From positions 1-64,000 of the forward strand of contig CAWBRT010000009.1 in NCBI GenBank assembly GCA_963791145.1: a DNA stretch of 64,000 bases. The letters are read 5' to 3'. This document shows positions 16,727 to 24,872 of this stretch, piece by piece. A program made the position numbers and the translations under genes. Position 1 is the first letter of the stretch; the number at the start of each line of letters is the position of its first letter. The notes under the pieces are model-generated. The model was not told where the DNA came from. It did no database searches and was given only the letters and a program-made list of their open reading frames with translations. This stretch comes from CAWBRT01 sp963791145 (GTDB lineage Bacteria; Acidobacteriota; Terriglobia; Terriglobales; Acidobacteriaceae).

Positions 16727-18010
16727 CAGGCTGCTGAAAAAGCTGTGATCCGCAATGAACTCTGTCCCAGTTTGCTTTCGAATGTATCGGGGGAGAGTTC
16801 GTTTTGGGCTCAGCCTGCTGGCTGGTGAACTTCTTTTCCCCAGCAGATACACTTCTTCCTACAATTACGCCGCCTGAACCGACAGATTCCTCAGGCGCAC
16901 CAGGTTGTAGGCCGCACAAGCAAAGGTGAACACCCAGTCCACCTTGAAGATTCCACGATGCCGAACTTTGCGCAGCAGAGCAATCGTTTTCAGCCAGCCA
17001 AAACATTCTTCGATCCGTTTTCGCTTCCGCTGGCTGACACCGTAGCCTGCATGGCGCGTCGTTCGCTGGTCGATGGCACTTCCGCCAGGCCGGTTCTCAT
17101 TCCGCGCCACGTGCGGCGTAACCTGCATATGGCGGCATTCGGCCACGAAGTTTCGCGTGTCAAAGCCCTTGTCGCCACCCACCGTCACTGGCTGGCAACC
17201 AGGAATCTGCTCCAGCATCAGCAGCGCGGTATCGCGCTCGGCCGTGCCGTTGGCCTCCCAGGCCATCGCATTCACAATCAGTCCGTTCCGGTTTTCCACC
17301 AACAGATTGCCGCTGTAGCTCAACTTGGACTCCTTGCCATCACCTTTCCGTGCCAGCTTCGCATCCGGATCGGTCTTCGACTCGTGCGTCTGGTTGGACC
17401 GCTTCTCGCCATGGAAGTTCACCGTCGGATTGCCGGGATCATCATCGTAAGAGGGAGGATTCTTTCCCTCTTTCCGCTGAAAGCTCTTCACCCCCGCCCA
17501 AGCTTCCAGCAACGTGCCGTCAACGGTAAAGTGCTCATCCGAGGTCAAGCCCTTCGCCCGCGCCTGCTCCACCACCTGCGCCAGAAACTGCTTGGCCACA
17601 TCCGCCTCCAGCAGTCGGTCCCGGTTCTTGGTGAACGTTGTCGCATCCCAAACTTCTTCGTCCAGGTTCAGCCCCACGAACCAGCGGAACAGAATGCTGT
17701 AGTCGATCTCTTCGATCAGCAGCCGCTCGCTGCGGATTGAGTACAGCATCTGTAGCAATTGCGCCCGCAACAGCTTCTCCGGCGCAATCGACGGCCGTCC
17801 TTCGCTGGCATACATCCGGTTGAACCGCGGCGACAGCTCGTGGAGAACCTCGTCTACCATCGTCCGGACCACCCGCAGCGGATGGTCTTTCCGCACCCGC
17901 GTCTCCGGCGACAAATAACTGAACATGTCACTCTGCTGATGATCCGTTCCTCGCATACTTCTCGTTAACATAACTAGCCTGTGGATTAGGAGTAGTTTTT
18001 CAGCAGCCTG
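16727..18010. mobile_element. 1284-bp IS5/IS1182-like insertion sequence
   Basis: Ends CAGGCTGCTGAAAAA (16727-16741) and its exact inverse TTTTTCAGCAGCCTG (17996-18010), flanked by CTAG at 16723-16726 and 18011-18014. One intact transposase gene on the minus strand. Perfect ends, an intact gene and a clean duplication suggest recent arrival. Its ends match those of the two MITEs at 11738 and 33033. Confidence 0.92.
16865..17971 (-). CDS. IS5/IS1182-like DDE transposase
   Basis: 368 residues, intact. The N-terminal InsH-like region (MFSYLSPETRVRKDHPLRVVR, RPSIAPEKLLRAQLLQMLYSIRSERLLIEEI, LFRWFVGL) precedes the DDE core: D in FTVDGTLLEAWA, D in VGGDKGFDT, E in RKRIEECFGWLKT (the Y-2-R-3-E-6-K-like element). 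It cuts and pastes the IS through its 15-bp ends and can be expected to act on the related MITEs in the window. A stem overlapping the element's left end could insulate it from outside transcription. Confidence 0.92.
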   Translation of the reverse strand: MLTRSMRGTDHQQSDMFSYLSPETRVRKDHPLRVVRTMVDEVLHELSPRFNRMYASEGRPSIAPEKLLRAQLLQMLYSIRSERLLIEEIDYSILFRWFVGLNLDEEVWDATTFTKNRDRLLEADVAKQFLAQVVEQARAKGLTSDEHFTVDGTLLEAWAGVKSFQRKEGKNPPSYDDDPGNPTVNFHGEKRSNQTHESKTDPDAKLARKGDGKESKLSYSGNLLVENRNGLIVNAMAWEANGTAERDTALLMLEQIPGCQPVTVGGDKGFDTRNFVAECRHMQVTPHVARNENRPGGSAIDQRTTRHAGYGVSQRKRKRIEECFGWLKTIALLRKVRHRGIFKVDWVFTFACAAYNLVRLRNLSVQAA

Positions 18011-18074
18011 CTAGTGCTTGCCTCTGCTTGTAGACAATCTTGCCTGTGAACCCTAGCCCCCTTATCATCCCTGC

Positions 18075-19186
18075 TCACCCGATTCCCGCCATCTGATCGC
18101 GGGCAGGGTCGGCGCTGCTGCTGACGCCGGCCAGCTTGAGGCTGAAGTCATCGGGATTGGAGGCGTTCTGCAGTGCCGTCTCCATCGAGATGAGCCCGCC
18201 TTTCAGCAGTCCGAACAGCGACTGGTCGAAGGTCTGCATGCCATACTGCGAGCCGCCGGCGGCGATGAGCTCGCGGATCTGCGAGGTTTTCTCCGGCACG
18301 GTGATGCATTCGCGCACGTAGCTGGTGGTGACCATCACTTCGATGGCGGGCACGCGTCCCGGGCCGCCGGCGCGCTTGACCAGCCGCTGGCTGATGATGG
18401 CCCGCAGGTGGCCGCCAGCTGCAGCCGGATCTGCTTCTGCTCCGGCGGCGGGAAGATGCCGACGATGCGGTTGATGGTCTCGACCGCGTCCAGCGTGTGC
18501 AGGGTGGAGAAGACCAGGTGCCCGGTCTCGGCCGCGTGCAGGGCGATGGAGATGGTCTCCAGGTCGCGCATCTCGCCCACCAGGATGACGTCGGGGTCCT
18601 GGCGCAGGCTGGAGCGCAGCGCCGAGGCGAAGGAGGAGGTGTCGATTTCCACCTCGCGCTGGTTGATGATGCCCTTCTTGTCGCGGTGCAGGAACTCGAT
18701 CGGGTCCTCGATGGTGATGATGTGCTCGGCGCGGCTGCCGTTGATGCGGTCGATCATGGCGGCCAGCGTGGTCGATTTGCCCGAGCCGGTGATGCCGGTG
18801 ACCAGCACCAGGCCGCGCGATTCTTCGCAGATCTTGTCCACCACCGGCGGCAGGTTCAACTCGGCCAGGGTGGCGATCTTGGTGGGAATCACGCGCATCA
18901 CGATGCCGACGTTGCCGCGCTGCTGGAAGATGTTGACGCGGAAGCGCCCGATTCCGGGAACGCCATAGGCCATGTCCAACTCGGAGTTTTCCTTCAGCTT
19001 CTGTTTCTGCCGGTTGGTCATCATGCTGAAGGCCAGATTGAGCATCTCTTCGGGACTGATGCGGGCGAGCTCGGTCAGCGGCACCAGGTCATTGTCGATC
19101 CGCAGGTGCGGATGGTTGCCGACCTTCAGGTGCAGATCGGAGGCCTTGCGCTCCATGGCTATGGCGAGCATTTCGTCGATGGTCAT
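18075..19186 (-). pseudogene. pilT: PilT twitching-motility ATPase, frameshifted
   Basis: The retraction ATPase of type IV pili, a cytoplasmic hexamer. The main frame has Walker A GITGSGKSTTLAAMID, the Asp box HIITIEDPIEFLH, Walker B LRQDPDVILVGEMRD and the His box TGHLVFSTLHTLDAVETINRI. It loses frame near 18406. Adding one C (ACCTG to ACCCTG in the coding strand) restores QLAATLRAIISQRL and continues to the AIRAGxE-equivalent C-terminal region ending at 18075. The start MTIDEML (19186) matches the usual PilT beginning; an upstream ATG at 19231 adds 15 residues. PilB and other pilus genes are absent. Everything is conserved on both sides, so a sequencing error is quite possible. Confidence 0.9.
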
Positions 19187-19444
19187 CGCATCCTGCCGCG
19201 GGAAATAGACATTCCACTCCTGGAGCGCCAAAACCGCACGCGCTGGGGTGGGTTATCAAAAGCTGAGGCGAAAGTAGCATGTTCGCGGTCCGCTGACAAT
19301 CACCGCGGCAGAGTCATAGCACCCGAGTTGCCGGCTGTCCAGCGCCATTGGCGGCCCTGTAGGAGTGGAATCCTGGGATTCTCGGTGAGTGGCGCAGCTA
19401 TGCGCTGTAGTCACGGGAAGGTGCGGGACGCTCTCGGAGGCCGG

Positions 19445-20239
19445 TTATTGTTGTGATGGCGGGGTAAACACGGGGCCGTTGTCCGGGTGGACGGCTTTTT
19501 GGATTTTTTGCACGAACCTGGGCGTCCGTCCTTCCAGCTTCCGGTGAATGCCGGGCCAGAATTCGCGGAAGATATTCATCCCCGCATCGCTGCCGATGGT
19601 GGAGCCGAAGTTGGCAAAGGTCTCCGAACCGGATTGTCTCCAGTACGGGCGGTAGGCCGAGGCCACGGCAGCGGAAGTCAGCACGCCCAGCAGGTACGAG
19701 GTATTTACCGTCGAGTGGCCGGCATCGTTCCGCGTGATCAGCAGCCGCGACGCCGCATAGCTCGCCCGGCCCCAGAAGCCGGTGCTGGTGGACGGGTGAT
19801 AGCGCGGGTCCTGCTTCAGCAACGACGGATACAGATACTTTCCGAAGAAGGCGCTGGATTCCTTTTGGGCAATTGCTGAACTGTAAAGCGCCAAGTAACT
19901 CGACTGCGATCCGGGGGGCAGGTGTTCCTGCGACTCGCGCAGCAGCGCCGCGCTGACCCCGGCCGCGCCGAAGGTCAAAGGCGAAGTCGCATCCTCTATG
20001 AACACCTGGAATTTCTCGATTGGCGTCGGCGGCTGCACACTGGGCGCGTCCGGAAGCGGGTCCTGCGCGGCAGGCTGGGGGAGGGCGTGCACGGCATGGT
20101 ATTGCAGGCCGTCCGCCTGCGAAACCGCGGCCGCATTCTGCGCCCATGCTCCAGAACCGGTAATTGCCAGAAGCAGAAGTGCGAGGGTGCAATTGGCCGC
20201 AGTATGCTTCACAAAACCTCTGACGTCTTTTATGCGCAA
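19445..20239 (-). CDS. secreted conserved protein with LPDAPS motif
   Basis: 264 residues with a signal peptide (hydrophobic run ending ITGSGAWAQ) and a linker containing LPDAPS, a motif I associate with exported acidobacterial proteins. The mature part has ESSAFFGKYLYPSLLKQDPRYHP and AASRLLITRNDAGHSTVNTSYLLGVL, a conserved pattern of unknown function. There are no catalytic motifs I recognise. It is monocistronic between pilT and the REP-like palindromes upstream of rlpA. Confidence 0.7.
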   Translation of the reverse strand: MRIKDVRGFVKHTAANCTLALLLLAITGSGAWAQNAAAVSQADGLQYHAVHALPQPAAQDPLPDAPSVQPPTPIEKFQVFIEDATSPLTFGAAGVSAALLRESQEHLPPGSQSSYLALYSSAIAQKESSAFFGKYLYPSLLKQDPRYHPSTSTGFWGRASYAASRLLITRNDAGHSTVNTSYLLGVLTSAAVASAYRPYWRQSGSETFANFGSTIGSDAGMNIFREFWPGIHRKLEGRTPRFVQKIQKAVHPDNGPVFTPPSQQ

Positions 20240-20787
20240 TATGCCGCCTGCCGCAAGTTCCCGAAGGACTGGTTCCTTCGGCCCTCAGGCAGCAGTACTC
20301 CAGGCGAACAGGTGCAAGAGCGCATCGCGATGCCGGTATTCCGGCTCTCTCAATTCGAATCGCGATGGCGGTGAATGGTTGTGGAGCTTTGATTTTTTCT
20401 CAAAGTTGTAACGGCCAGCCGGCCCGCAGGCAGGCTAACCTATTCCTCCCCCGGTTTTTACCGCCGAATGTTGCCAATTCAGTTAACAGGAAGATACCAC
20501 GATATTGACCAGCTTCAACCGGCTTTGCATAATTAACCAGCTTCACTGGGGTTTGATCATCGGCCTCGGGGGGCGACAAGTCGATGCAGGTCGATGCAGG
20601 AAGACCCGGGAAGCGCCGGTTAACCGTGACCTTTCAGGATCAAACGCGAAGCGGGGTCCCCAGCAACGCCAGATTTGCGTTGCTGGGGTGGGAATTTCGC
20701 CCAGCGTGGTCCGGCCGCAAGCCGGGAAACTTCCACCCCAGCAAACGCAAATGCGTTTGCTGGGGGCCCCGGATCTGGACTGTCTGG
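20240..20787. other. 548-bp gene-free region upstream of rlpA
   Basis: Divergent upstream region of the LPDAPS protein and rlpA. It holds two REP-like palindromes (20658-20765). A continuous open frame runs through them into rlpA, but its residues are just the translated palindromes, so rlpA is taken to start at 20788. Confidence 0.55.
20658..20765. repeat. two REP-like palindromes (CCCCAGCAAACGC type)
   Basis: Palindrome 1 (20658-20688) pairs CCCCAGCAACGC with GCGTTGCTGGGG. Palindrome 2 (20736-20765) pairs CCCCAGCAAACGC with GCGTTTGCTGGGG around AAAT. The same core occurs twice more at 54635-54724. Confidence 0.8.
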
Positions 20788-21495
20788 ATGGTTTTGCTGC
20801 TGGCCCTTTTGCTGGCCGGGACGGGCTGCGGCGACAAGAAAAAGAAGCAGGCCAAAGTACCTGCTCCACCGCCAACACTCGTTTCGCCGGCCGCCAAACC
20901 CACCGAACCCGTTCCGCCTCCTCAGCAGCAGCTTCCCACCAAGCCGGAATCCTCGTGGAGGCAAACCGGAACCGCCAGTTGGTACGTTCCCGAGCCCGCG
21001 GGCAGAAAGACGGCCAGCGGCGAAGCCTACAGCTTCACGGCGTTGACGGCGGCGCATCGCACCTTGCCGTTGCAATCGCTGGTGCGGGTGACCAACCTGA
21101 AGACCAACAGCCAGGCCATCGTTCGCATCAATGATCGAGGGCCGTTCATCGGCGCGCGCATCATAGACCTTTCGCTGGCGGCGGCCAAGGCGCTGGACGT
21201 GTGGCGTGCGGGCACGGCTACGGTGAAGCTGGAAGTAGTGCACGCTCCGGCAGCCATCGACATTGGCGGACGCTGGTGCGTGCAGATCGGCGCCTTCCGC
21301 CAGCACACCAGCGCCCTCGACCTGAAGCAGAGCCTCGTCGCGCGCTATCGCCAGGCCCGCGTGCTGGAGTTCCCCGGCTCGACCGGCTACTGGGTGCGGG
21401 TGCGCGTGCAAGACGACGACCGCCGCCTGGCCCAGCAGGTCGCCAGCAATATCAAGGTGAACGAAGGCGGCGTCTTCCTGGTGCGGCTGGATTAG
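20788..21495 (+). CDS. rlpA: RlpA-like lipoprotein with SPOR domain
   Basis: A septal or cell-wall hydrolase-like protein. The start is a hydrophobic leader ending LLAGTGC, a lipobox-like site, then a Lys/Pro-rich linker. The double-psi beta-barrel follows (GTASWYVPEPAGRKTASGE, LTAAHRTLPLQSLVRVTN, VRINDRGPF, IDLSLAAAKAL), including the catalytic-type Asp of RlpA lytic transglycosylases. The C-terminus is a SPOR domain (WCVQIGAFRQHTSALDLKQSL) that binds glycan stripped of stem peptides at division sites. ATG 20788 is chosen because upstream codons only translate a repeat. The Shine-Dalgarno is weak. Confidence 0.88.
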   Translation: MVLLLALLLAGTGCGDKKKKQAKVPAPPPTLVSPAAKPTEPVPPPQQQLPTKPESSWRQTGTASWYVPEPAGRKTASGEAYSFTALTAAHRTLPLQSLVRVTNLKTNSQAIVRINDRGPFIGARIIDLSLAAAKALDVWRAGTATVKLEVVHAPAAIDIGGRWCVQIGAFRQHTSALDLKQSLVARYRQARVLEFPGSTGYWVRVRVQDDDRRLAQQVASNIKVNEGGVFLVRLD

Positions 21496-21601
21496 CTGTG
21501 TCGTAGCTGTCGCCATTCTGGCTCCGGTTGCGGAATGACGCCGTCTGGACACATTAGCTGTGGAGCCGCTCTGCGCCGAAGGGACCCTCCCCTCCCCCTG
21601 G

Positions 21602-21710
21602 TTTTTCGCAAATATGACAAAGCGAAGGGTTTACGCGTTTGTGTTTTCGTAAAAATAACAAACGCAAGGACTTGCGGCTAAAAATGACATTCCAAAGGGT
21701 TTACTGGCGC
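21602..21710. repeat. three imperfect ~36-bp direct repeats
   Basis: Units begin near 21602, 21644 and 21678. They share a core of the form AAAATxACAxxxxxAAGGxxTTxC. Spacing is about 35-42 bases. They may be the multiple terminal repeats of a lost IS; the identity between units is only moderate. Confidence 0.35.
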
Positions 21711-21987
21711 AGCGGAGGCTTCCGCTGGATACACGGGCAGTCGCGTTTTTTGCCCTCTAATACCAGTGTGACAGATTCCGCCGGGAAATGTGACATGCCT
21801 TTTACAGAGCAGAATGAACGAGTTGACTCTCTGGAGGGCTTGACAAGAATTCGCCGGCATTGGGGAGATCGCCATTCCCAGGAAGGGCGATGACAGACGC
21901 GGGTTTGCCAAGGCCCGTTCGGTTTGGTGTCGTTATGGAGAAGGCCTGATTTCGCCAGTGATCCGCCGGCAGTTAGTTCTCGGCCTA

Positions 21988-22039
21988 GCCCGCGTAGCGG
22001 GCATAAGACGGTAGCCCCACGGCGCAAGCCTGGGGTAAG
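21988..22039. repeat. REP unit, left of the Y1 transposase
   Basis: Palindrome GCCCGCGTAGCGGGC at 21988-22002 followed by a conserved tail (ATAAGACGGTAGCCCC ... CCTGGGGTAAG). The inverse of this whole unit occurs at 22571-22622, so the two flank the transposase as a large inverted repeat. Confidence 0.85.
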
Positions 22040-22076
22040 TTAGGATTTTGAAGATCAGCCCCGAAGGGGCGTAAGA

Positions 22077-22529
22077 ATGGCGCATACTGTCACCAACCTG
22101 CTGACGCACACAGTCTTCTCAACTCACGGCCGCGCACCATTGATTGCCGATATCATCCGGGACGATCTGCACGCCTACCTGGGCGGGATTCTGCGTGAGC
22201 TGCGCGCGGTGCCCATTGCTATTGGCGGCACGACGGATCACGTTCACGTGTTGGCGCGGTTGCCCGCCGACCTTGCCGTCGCGGATTGCCTCCGGATTCT
22301 TAAGACGAACTCATCGCGCTGGGTGAAAGAGAAATGTCCGGAGCGGCGATCCTTCAGCTGGCAAGGCGGCTATGGCGCATTCAGCGTGAGTGAGTCCAGC
22401 CGGTCCAAGGTGATTCGCTACATACAGGAGCAGGCGCGGCATCATCGGAGGATTTCATTCCAAGACGAGTTCCTCGCCTTGCTGCAAAAACACGGCGTGG
22501 AGTTCGACGAGCGATACCTTTGGCGATAA
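22077..22529 (+). CDS. REP-associated tyrosine transposase (RAYT, IS200-like)
   Basis: 150 residues. It has a single-strand DNA transposase (HUH) motif in GGTTDHVHVLARLP and the catalytic Tyr in WQGGYGAFSVSES, followed by VIRYIQEQARHHRRISFQDEFLALLQKHGVEFDERYLWR, the characteristic RAYT tail. RAYTs are thought to mobilise or maintain REP palindromes and are usually single-copy domesticated genes. Matching REPs lie on both sides in inverted orientation. The ATG at 22077 follows a REP-derived leader with no strong Shine-Dalgarno. Confidence 0.9.
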   Translation: MAHTVTNLLTHTVFSTHGRAPLIADIIRDDLHAYLGGILRELRAVPIAIGGTTDHVHVLARLPADLAVADCLRILKTNSSRWVKEKCPERRSFSWQGGYGAFSVSESSRSKVIRYIQEQARHHRRISFQDEFLALLQKHGVEFDERYLWR

Positions 22530-22536
22530 TTCTTAC

Positions 22537-22622
22537 GCCCGCTACGCGGGCTAGAACTACACCCTGCACGCTTACCCCAGGCTTACGCCATGGGGCTACC
22601 GTCTTATGCCCGCTACGCGGGC
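22537..22622. repeat. two REP palindromes, right of the Y1 transposase
   Basis: GCCCGCTACGCGGGC at 22537-22551 and again at 22608-22622. The second belongs to a unit (22571-22622) that is the inverse of the left REP unit. The pair forms a BIME-like arrangement. Confidence 0.85.
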
Positions 22623-22683
22623 TGACGGCGGGTTTCTCGTTTTCACCTCAGTTGGCGGGTACCCAGGTATGCGCCAACACTAG

Positions 22684-23652
22684 TCATCGAAGAGATATTC
22701 CTGAGCTTTCGGCTTGTCGCCTGAGTTTCCTCGCGTCTCGCTCATCTAGCGAGGCTGCGTGTGCAATTCGAGCTGCCAGGTTCTGACGGTAACGAGGAAG
22801 CTCGTGAGGCTGGACATCTCCGATTGCGAGCCGGTGAATAGCTGCACGTAACTCACTCATTTTCCGGTGGGGCATACGCACATGAGATCGTCCTAAACGC
22901 ATGCCGGTAATTAACTTCTCGTCGTGCGTTCCGAAAATGTCCCGCTTTTCTGGAGCAATCCTGAAGCCATTGGAAGCTAAAGTTTCCCTGACGGTGTTCA
23001 TAACCTCCCGAGCTGCAGTGCCAGAGAATATCAGGTCGTCGACAAAAGTCGTGATCTCTAATCCGTGCTTTTCGCTTGCAAAGCAGACGGGTGCGTAAAT
23101 AGCGGCCAACAGGATATTGGCGATCGCTGGGCTTGTGGGCGCGCCCTGGGGAAGGTGCCAATCGACCGTCGTGAGCTCCGTAAGCAAACGGGCGATCGGC
23201 GGGGGGCAATTCAGTATCACATTCCAAACAAAATACACATGGGAACACGTCACGTTTGGGTAATAAGAACTAATGTCCATGCGCACGACAGTTGCGCTCT
23301 GGTTCTTGACGTGCTGTTCTCCGTGCGCTACCAGCGTCTTACCGGCCACAGCACCGAACATGTAGTCGGGAAGATTAACGTGAGACAGAATGCGTTTAAG
23401 AATTCGCGATTGAAGGTCCTTGAGTTGCTTAATAGGATTGTCAATATTCCTGTACTTAATCGGAACCGTTGCCGCTTTGATTCGTCGCAGTTTTCCTGGG
23501 TATGGATGCTGTTTCTTGGGTGTTTTGAAAGGTTGATAAAGCTGAGGGCGGGCTTTGAGAAGCTCACGCAACTCGCCTCTTCTTACCCCGAGACGATACT
23601 CTAGATCCCGTAGACTTCCTATTAATGGTTTTGCCGGGGGATGTTCGATCAA
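22684..23652 (-). CDS. retron-like reverse transcriptase
   Basis: 322 residues with RT motifs in order: RMDISSYYPNV (first catalytic Asp, D126), LPQGAPTSPAIANILL (169-180), TFVDDLIFSG (catalytic FVDD at 203-206), a G-x-x-I-x-x-x-K line (GFRIAPEK) and ITG at 248-250, equivalent to the VTG motif of retron RTs. HGEQH at 110-114 occupies the place of the retron NAxxH motif. No maturase or endonuclease domain is present, arguing against a group II intron. It starts at TTG 23652 inside the XRE gene (89-bp overlap), with GGAG upstream. It is likely co-expressed with the XRE gene and the small gene upstream. Divergent FVDD and HGEQH make the subtype uncertain. Confidence 0.85.
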   Translation of the reverse strand: MIEHPPAKPLIGSLRDLEYRLGVRRGELRELLKARPQLYQPFKTPKKQHPYPGKLRRIKAATVPIKYRNIDNPIKQLKDLQSRILKRILSHVNLPDYMFGAVAGKTLVAHGEQHVKNQSATVVRMDISSYYPNVTCSHVYFVWNVILNCPPPIARLLTELTTVDWHLPQGAPTSPAIANILLAAIYAPVCFASEKHGLEITTFVDDLIFSGTAAREVMNTVRETLASNGFRIAPEKRDIFGTHDEKLITGMRLGRSHVRMPHRKMSELRAAIHRLAIGDVQPHELPRYRQNLAARIAHAASLDERDARKLRRQAESSGISLR

Positions 23653-23941
23653 TTTCTTGTGGGCTCTCCATCAACAGATTCGTTAATTGCTTTGCAAGCT
23701 CCGCTACCCTCTCTTCGCTGATGCGTTCTGAATCCTGCTTCCCAGTAGCAAGAAGCGTAAGAAGGTGAAAAGGGATTCTCAGAGCAATTGATATCTTTTC
23801 GAGCTTTTCAACCGTTGGCTTTCTTTTTTCAGCTTCGATCAGTGAGAGATAGCTCCTGTCTAGGCCACTTCTGCGTGCAAGGTCTTCCTGAGACATGTCC
23901 GCAATAGAACGGGCTATGCGGATTGCTTTTCCGTAATTCAT
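23564..23941 (-). CDS. XRE-family helix-turn-helix protein
   Basis: About 125 residues. The N-terminal HTH (GKAIRIARSIADMSQEDLARRSGLDRSYLSLIEAEKRKPTVEKLEKISIAL) is a clear lambda-repressor-like domain; the C-terminal tail is basic (RVSSRGKKRRVA). ATG 23941 with AGGGTG is preferred over GTG 23947. It overlaps the reverse transcriptase start by about 89 bases and so belongs to the same unit. In retrons an HTH protein of this size can be the effector or a regulator (type VI-like architectures); which applies here is unknown. Confidence 0.82.
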   Translation of the reverse strand: MNYGKAIRIARSIADMSQEDLARRSGLDRSYLSLIEAEKRKPTVEKLEKISIALRIPFHLLTLLATGKQDSERISEERVAELAKQLTNLLMESPQEIDRTSPGKTINRKSTGSRVSSRGKKRRVA

Positions 23942-24005
23942 GTTCACCCTGAAAGATTGGGAATTCGCCCCTCGTTTAGAACAACTACTTCACCTCGGCC
24001 GGAAA

Positions 24006-24215
24006 TCACTTCAAGATACGAGAAATCTCTTCGGCAACTTCGCTTACGATGCGATATATTTCCTCGCGGTTCGTTGCTGGCTGCTTTTTCAGTTTCTTGA
24101 GCTTGCGGATTCCGTTCGCAAGTGCCCTCTGCTGTCCCGACTCCAACTCGTTGGACTTATCTCCAAGCATCTCTTTGAGGATTTGGATGCAGGAGTCAAG
24201 GTACTTCGAATTCAT
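24006..24215 (-). CDS. small helical protein upstream of the RT cassette
   Basis: 69 residues, predicted to be almost entirely alpha-helical and highly charged (KKLKKLKKQPATNREEIYRIVSEVAEEISRILK). The ATG at 24215 has GGGGG five bases upstream. It is co-oriented with the XRE and RT genes and ends 64 bases before the XRE start, so it is probably the first gene of the cassette. I do not recognise the family. Confidence 0.55.
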   Translation of the reverse strand: MNSKYLDSCIQILKEMLGDKSNELESGQQRALANGIRKLKKLKKQPATNREEIYRIVSEVAEEISRILK

Positions 24216-24872
24216 ATCGCCCCCTTGCCGGCAATTGCCGGGTGTGCGTCGGCAAGCCAGAGGTAGGCAACGAGTGGAGTCCGAGGGGCGATTCTCGCCG
24301 CGCGTTAGCGCGTAAGGTGTGCACAGCTAGCAATGAGATAGGTGCTGCCGCTCATCGCTTCGGCCGCTTACACGGCGGGTTTTAAACCCCGCCTAGGAGT
24401 AACTGGTAATTAGTGTCACTGCCTCATAATGCCCTTTCGAGCGCCTGGCTTGTTCATCACACGGAGGATTGTCAAAGAACCTTGAATACGCAGGCGGTTT
24501 CGCCTGCCCAATCAAATTATTCCAGAGATGCTGGATACTTGCAACACAAAAAGTGACTGATAGACACTTTTTTCTTTGCGCTACCGTTCACTCTGGCGAA
24601 ACCGCCATTGCGTACGCTACGACGGTTGCACTCCACCTCGGTGCATAACGGCAATCGAAGCAACGGCCGGCTGACTGGCCGGATTGCTTTGTTCCGTCAA
24701 GACGAGTGAGGACGCCGGCGCTCGGCCCGGAATGTTACTATCTCTGGTCTTGAGGTAAATGCGGCAGAGTCCGCAACTTCGCCCGGCGAGAGGTGGCGTT
24801 TCTCAGGCCAGCAGATGCGAATGCGATGTGTGCTACTGGGGATGCCTCGGGCCGGGAGCAGGGAAGACCATC
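24216..24872. other. hairpin-rich non-coding region upstream of the RT cassette
   Basis: No gene fits in 657 bases, yet it is full of stems: CCGGCAATTGCCGG (24229-24242), CGCG-TTAG-CGCG (24301-24312), a near-perfect 20-bp palindrome GGCGGGTTTT/AAACCCCGCC (24374-24393), GCAGGCG-GTTT-CGCCTGC (24490-24507), AAAAAGTG/CACTTTTT (24548-24572), and a longer hairpin at 24658-24689. On the minus strand TTTGACA near 24470 could be a -35 box. A retron msr-msd RNA would be expected about here. I could not identify the a1/a2 repeat or the branching G with confidence. Confidence 0.35.

Larger units (their letters stand above)
21496..22076. other. 581-bp gene-free region with repeats
   Basis: Between rlpA and the Y1 transposase. 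Contains three imperfect direct repeats (21602-21710), a possible IS fossil (TGTGACA repeated near 21767 and 21790) and the left REP unit (21988-22039). No gene is supported. Confidence 0.5.

Noticed and set aside
20584..20787. N-terminal extension of RlpA
   Set aside because: It translates REP-like palindromes; a lipoprotein leader begins at 20788.
21988..22622. CRISPR array
   Set aside because: The repeats are inverted palindromes around a RAYT gene, not regularly spaced direct repeats with unique spacers.
22684..23652. Group II intron maturase
   Set aside because: There is no maturase (X/thumb-D/En) extension and no intron domain V/VI-like sequence seen next to it; the ITG motif favours a retron type.
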